Below, piece by piece: positions 11,237 through 13,997 of a DNA stretch of 13,997 bases. The DNA is from Desulfurococcales archaeon ex4484_204 (GTDB lineage Archaea; Thermoproteota; Thermoprotei_A; Sulfolobales; NBVN01). The notes beneath the pieces are model-generated. The model searched no databases, was not told the origin of the DNA, and saw only the letters and a list, made by a program, of their open reading frames with translations. The stretch spans positions 1 through 13,997 of the forward strand of contig NJEF01000054.1 in NCBI GenBank assembly GCA_002255065.1. Direction: 5' to 3'. How positions within the stretch are numbered: the stretch's first letter is position 1; each line of letters begins with the position of its first letter. Position numbers and translations under genes: made by a program.

Positions 11237-13699
11237 CTACTCCTGCTCCTTAATGCTGAAGCCCTCCCTCACGACTGTATCCAGCATTTCCGTGACCACC
11301 TCCCTTAAAATGCTTGTAGCCTTAACCTTACCTATCCTGAAATCCTCGTATATTTCATCCCACGTCCTTCCTTGAAGGACCCTGGAAAATACAATAATGC
11401 CCTTGCTATTCCCTAGCTTGCATGTATTACCTGTGAGGATGAATTTCTTAGTAAGTAAGGTGACGGCATCGCAAACGGATTCAAAGGTCATTACTCCTTC
11501 GATGTATGTCTTAAGCCTCTCTAATTGTGTACTAGTAAGCACTATCCTCTCAGCAAACTCGTTATTCCTTAACTGCTTACAGAACATCAGCTTAAGGGCG
11601 TCGGGCTCAAAATCGCGGTATACAGCGTGTAGGCTCTCAAGAAGCTTTATAGTAAACTCCTTACTTCCCTCCTCCACTAGCTGTGTCCATTGCCTACTTA
11701 ATGGGCGTATTACAAGTGCTGTGTACTCGCCGCTAACGGGGTTTCTATCAGGCGATACGTGAAGCACTCTAAAGCCGTTCTTTAACCAGAAGTTAAGGAG
11801 CTCCATTGTTACACCAAACCCTGCCCCTACCCAGTCATAACCTCTCTCAGAGGCCTCACTAACTATCCTCTCTAGGAAGTATGACCCGATGCCCATTCCT
11901 TGGGCGTTAATGTGTACAGCTATTCTGACAACCCTCCACCCAACACCCTTCCCATACTCTTTATTCCTTAAGTGCTTAAGGAGCCTGTCAGGAATTATGT
12001 TTCCAGGTATGTTACCCCCTTTTAAGAGCTCCTCAACTATATCATCCGGGATGCCGCCCTCCTCAGCGAGCTGTGCAACGGCTACGACCTTACCCGTCCC
12101 CCTAAGCCTTAAAGCCCTAATACTGTGATGAGGTGCATCAGCTATCCTGCCTAGGTCATCAGGCTCATTTCTGTAGTGGGCAAGCACTAAGATCCCGAAA
12201 AGAGGTCTTAAAATACTCTCTCCTTTCGGAGAGAACAGGTAGTTCGGGTCGAGCCTTAAGTATTCGAAATTCCCCTTCTTTATCTCCTCAAAATCCCTAT
12301 CATCAAGCTGGTCAGGCTCTGCATCTAGTAGTAGGGCATCGAACTGAAACTCCTCGATGGGGTCCTTAAGTGAGTACCTTATCGGTTCCTCCATCTCGTA
12401 TATGACGAGCTTAGTGCTGGGGTCCTCCCTTAACCTTTTAAGAAACCTTACGGAGAAGCCCCTGCCAGCGCCTTCATAGCCATGGATGGTTGTGGCGTAC
12501 ACCGACCTAGGGAACCTCCTCCATATCTTATGTAGTAGGGGGACAGGGATCCCCGCTGCCTCATCAACAACTACAGCGTCAACACCGAGTTTAAGTACTA
12601 TGTATGGTTGCCAGTACTCTATGCTGAACCTATCGCCTTTAATCTCCATGATCATGTCCCCCTTCCTTACAAGCCTGTGCTTAATACCTAGCTTATCCAG
12701 CGCTTTAACAGCTAGCTCCATAAGCGATTGAACCGAGAACAGCTCCCTTGCTGTTACAGCGACCCTTACCTTGTTCTTAAATTTAAGGAGGTACAGTATG
12801 AATCCCACTATGCCTATGCCTATAGCTGATGACTTACCTCTACCCCTATCAGCTATAACCACGATCGCAACGTGCTTACCCTTCTTGACCTTAGGGGTTA
12901 GGCTCTCCTCTATAAGCCTTATAACGTTAACCTGGTCCTGAGTTAGAGCTAATTCGTAAAGACCCTTCTCAAATAGGGGTTTCTCAGGGAATTCTATCTT
13001 ACCCAGCCTTGCCTCAGAATGGGTCCTATAGAACCCGTTCTTAACAAGCCTCCCATTATCAACGTTAAATATGTATATCCCGCGATGCTCTTCAAGCTTC
13101 CTAACGAACCAGTCTATGAAGACGTACCTAGGTTCAGGGTGGTTTGGCACGAGGAGCCCTAGCCTAAATATGGTCTTCCTCCTACCCCACTCAGAAAGGG
13201 GAGGAGCTAGAAACACCACTAAACCTCCTCCCTCAACTATACCTAGAAGCCTTCCAACATCATTAGGTTTTAAGTCGTTCACTAGATCCATTACCAGGAC
13301 CTGAAACGTGGAGCCCAGATATTTAGCGCTTACCTCATAAACAGAGGTAGTTAATTTAAGGCATTCCCTTCTCGAAATTACCTTTTTAAAGAGCTCCGCC
13401 CTTAACCTTGCATCCGGGAACTCGTCGTGGTACACATACAGGACGTTAATTCTTTCTCCCTTCCTTAACCTCGATACTAACCTCCCGTACTTATCGATAA
13501 TATCGATAGCTATGCCCGCTAACTTTATGTAATCATTGCCTGTAAGTACTATTAACCTCCTCTGCCTAGCATTAACTACCTGCCTTATATCCCTCCTTAA
13601 GTAATCTAGGAACTTAGCATATTCTTTATTAACTACCTGCCTAAGCCTACTCCTAATTAGCGATAGCTTAGGTAGCTTATCCTTTGAATCCATAAGCAC
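11237..13699 (-). CDS. tmcA: tRNA(Met) cytidine acetyltransferase TmcA (Nat10/Kre33 family)
   Basis: Forms N4-acetylcytidine in RNA using acetyl-CoA and ATP; archaeal thermophile homologues modify tRNA and many rRNA sites. The 820-residue protein has an N-terminal DUF1726-type domain (about 1-190), an RNA-helicase-like ATPase with Walker A ADRGRGKSS (284-292) and Walker B VVVDEAAGIP (376-385), then a GNAT acetyltransferase domain whose acetyl-CoA loop is RIAVHINAQGMGIGS (592-606). A C-terminal tRNA-binding region completes it. All key motifs are intact. The start is GTG at 13699, with GAGGT about six bases upstream; ATG at 13693 (MDSKDKLPK) is an alternative. Only about 40 bases without a TATA box separate it from the CDC48-type gene, so cotranscription is likely. 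Confidence 0.96.
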   Translation of the reverse strand: MLMDSKDKLPKLSLIRSRLRQVVNKEYAKFLDYLRRDIRQVVNARQRRLIVLTGNDYIKLAGIAIDIIDKYGRLVSRLRKGERINVLYVYHDEFPDARLRAELFKKVISRRECLKLTTSVYEVSAKYLGSTFQVLVMDLVNDLKPNDVGRLLGIVEGGGLVVFLAPPLSEWGRRKTIFRLGLLVPNHPEPRYVFIDWFVRKLEEHRGIYIFNVDNGRLVKNGFYRTHSEARLGKIEFPEKPLFEKGLYELALTQDQVNVIRLIEESLTPKVKKGKHVAIVVIADRGRGKSSAIGIGIVGFILYLLKFKNKVRVAVTARELFSVQSLMELAVKALDKLGIKHRLVRKGDMIMEIKGDRFSIEYWQPYIVLKLGVDAVVVDEAAGIPVPLLHKIWRRFPRSVYATTIHGYEGAGRGFSVRFLKRLREDPSTKLVIYEMEEPIRYSLKDPIEEFQFDALLLDAEPDQLDDRDFEEIKKGNFEYLRLDPNYLFSPKGESILRPLFGILVLAHYRNEPDDLGRIADAPHHSIRALRLRGTGKVVAVAQLAEEGGIPDDIVEELLKGGNIPGNIIPDRLLKHLRNKEYGKGVGWRVVRIAVHINAQGMGIGSYFLERIVSEASERGYDWVGAGFGVTMELLNFWLKNGFRVLHVSPDRNPVSGEYTALVIRPLSRQWTQLVEEGSKEFTIKLLESLHAVYRDFEPDALKLMFCKQLRNNEFAERIVLTSTQLERLKTYIEGVMTFESVCDAVTLLTKKFILTGNTCKLGNSKGIIVFSRVLQGRTWDEIYEDFRIGKVKATSILREVVTEMLDTVVREGFSIKEQE

Positions 13700-13739
13700 G
13701 CCCTACCTCTATCGCGCCTGCTATCAGTTAGGGGAAAGC

Positions 13740-13997
13740 CTATATCACCATCTTCTTCAGCTCCTCGTACGTCTTGCGGTACCTCTCCATTACATCCCTA
13801 GTTAGGGAAGGCTTAACTACTTTCAGAGCTGTGAGGAAATGCTTCATCGATATGGGTCTAGGCTCGAACCTCTCCCTTAACGCCAATATGACGGCTTCTC
13901 TTACTAGTGCTTCTATGTCTGCTCCTGAGTATCCTTCTGTTAGTTCTGCTATTCTTGGTAGGTCTACGTCGCTGTTTAGGGGGACCCTCCTAGTATG
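13740..13997 (-). CDS. C-terminal end of a CDC48/VAT-type AAA ATPase (partial)
   Basis: The last 85 codons of a gene running off the right edge. The translation (HTRRVPLNSDVDL, then ELTEGYSGADIEALVREAV) matches the sensor-2 region of the second AAA module of CDC48/p97/VAT: H-T-R-x-(M/V)-P-L, then G-Y-(S/T)-G-A-D-I-E-A. It is followed by the C-terminal helical part ISMKHFLTALKVVKPSLTRDVMERYRKTYEELKK. Such ATPases unfold ubiquitin-independent substrates for the archaeal proteasome. TAG stop at 13740-13742. A two-module protein is inferred, since the rest is missing. About 24 codons between roughly 13895 and 13966 are almost all A-ending, unlike both the rest of this fragment and neighbouring genes. 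Confidence 0.92.
   Translation of the reverse strand, partial: HTRRVPLNSDVDLPRIAELTEGYSGADIEALVREAVILALRERFEPRPISMKHFLTALKVVKPSLTRDVMERYRKTYEELKKMVI

Noticed and set aside
1..13997. CRISPR array, insertion sequence, integrase or toxin-antitoxin module
   Set aside because: I looked for spaced direct repeats, terminal inverted repeats and recombinase or toxin motifs. The only direct repeat of note is the 19-bp duplication in moeA.

Overview
The window looks like a piece of chromosome from a thermophilic archaeon, most likely in or near the Thermoproteota (Crenarchaeota-type). The evidence is informational genes of archaeal/eukaryal type (LSm, L37e, stalk protein L12/P1, Orc1/Cdc6, TmcA, a CDC48/VAT-type AAA ATPase, an MCT-1-like PUA protein). 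Two tRNA genes have canonical bulge-helix-bulge introns, all three tRNA genes have encoded CCA, TATA-type promoters sit close to start codons, and GTG/TTG starts are frequent. I cannot name the genus.

Layout. Positions 1-300 hold the tail of an unidentified plus-strand reading frame and tRNA-Ala(GGC) on the minus strand. The PUA protein gene (minus) is divergent from the plus-strand run LSm - L37e - DUF211 - CPA2 antiporter - orc1/cdc6 - DUF99 (909-4714). A small membrane-protein gene (minus, about 4818-5114) and an intron-containing tRNA-Leu(UAG) (minus) follow. At 5473-7471 lies a molybdopterin molybdotransferase gene (moeA with a C-terminal periplasmic-binding-protein-like domain) that is broken into two overlapping frames. 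An intron-containing tRNA-Ala(CGC) (plus) comes next. The rest is on the minus strand: nicotinate phosphoribosyltransferase, an unrecognised cysteine-containing protein, ribosomal stalk L12, the alpha subunit of an ADP-forming acyl-CoA synthetase, TmcA, and the C-terminal end of a CDC48-type AAA ATPase running off the right edge.

The most notable observation is a 19-bp perfect tandem duplication at 6448-6486 inside the moeA-type gene. Nineteen is not a multiple of three, so the duplication shifts the frame and splits what would otherwise be a single 659-residue MoeA plus PBP-like protein into a 347-residue and a 330-residue protein. The second copy of the repeat also supplies a Shine-Dalgarno-like sequence and the ATG for the second half. 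Both halves are otherwise undamaged, so this may be a recent, reversible or tolerated split, or a sequence error.

How the genes relate: most are housekeeping functions of translation and tRNA (tRNAs, LSm, L37e, L12, TmcA, PUA protein), replication initiation (Orc1/Cdc6), cofactor metabolism (MoeA, NAPRTase), energy metabolism (acyl-CoA synthetase) and ion homeostasis (antiporter). I see no CRISPR array, insertion sequence, integrase or defence island, and nothing that looks like a new multi-gene system. No stretch longer than about 300 bases lacks a gene; the largest gaps (about 4715-4817, 5115-5295 and 9293-9466) are described below.
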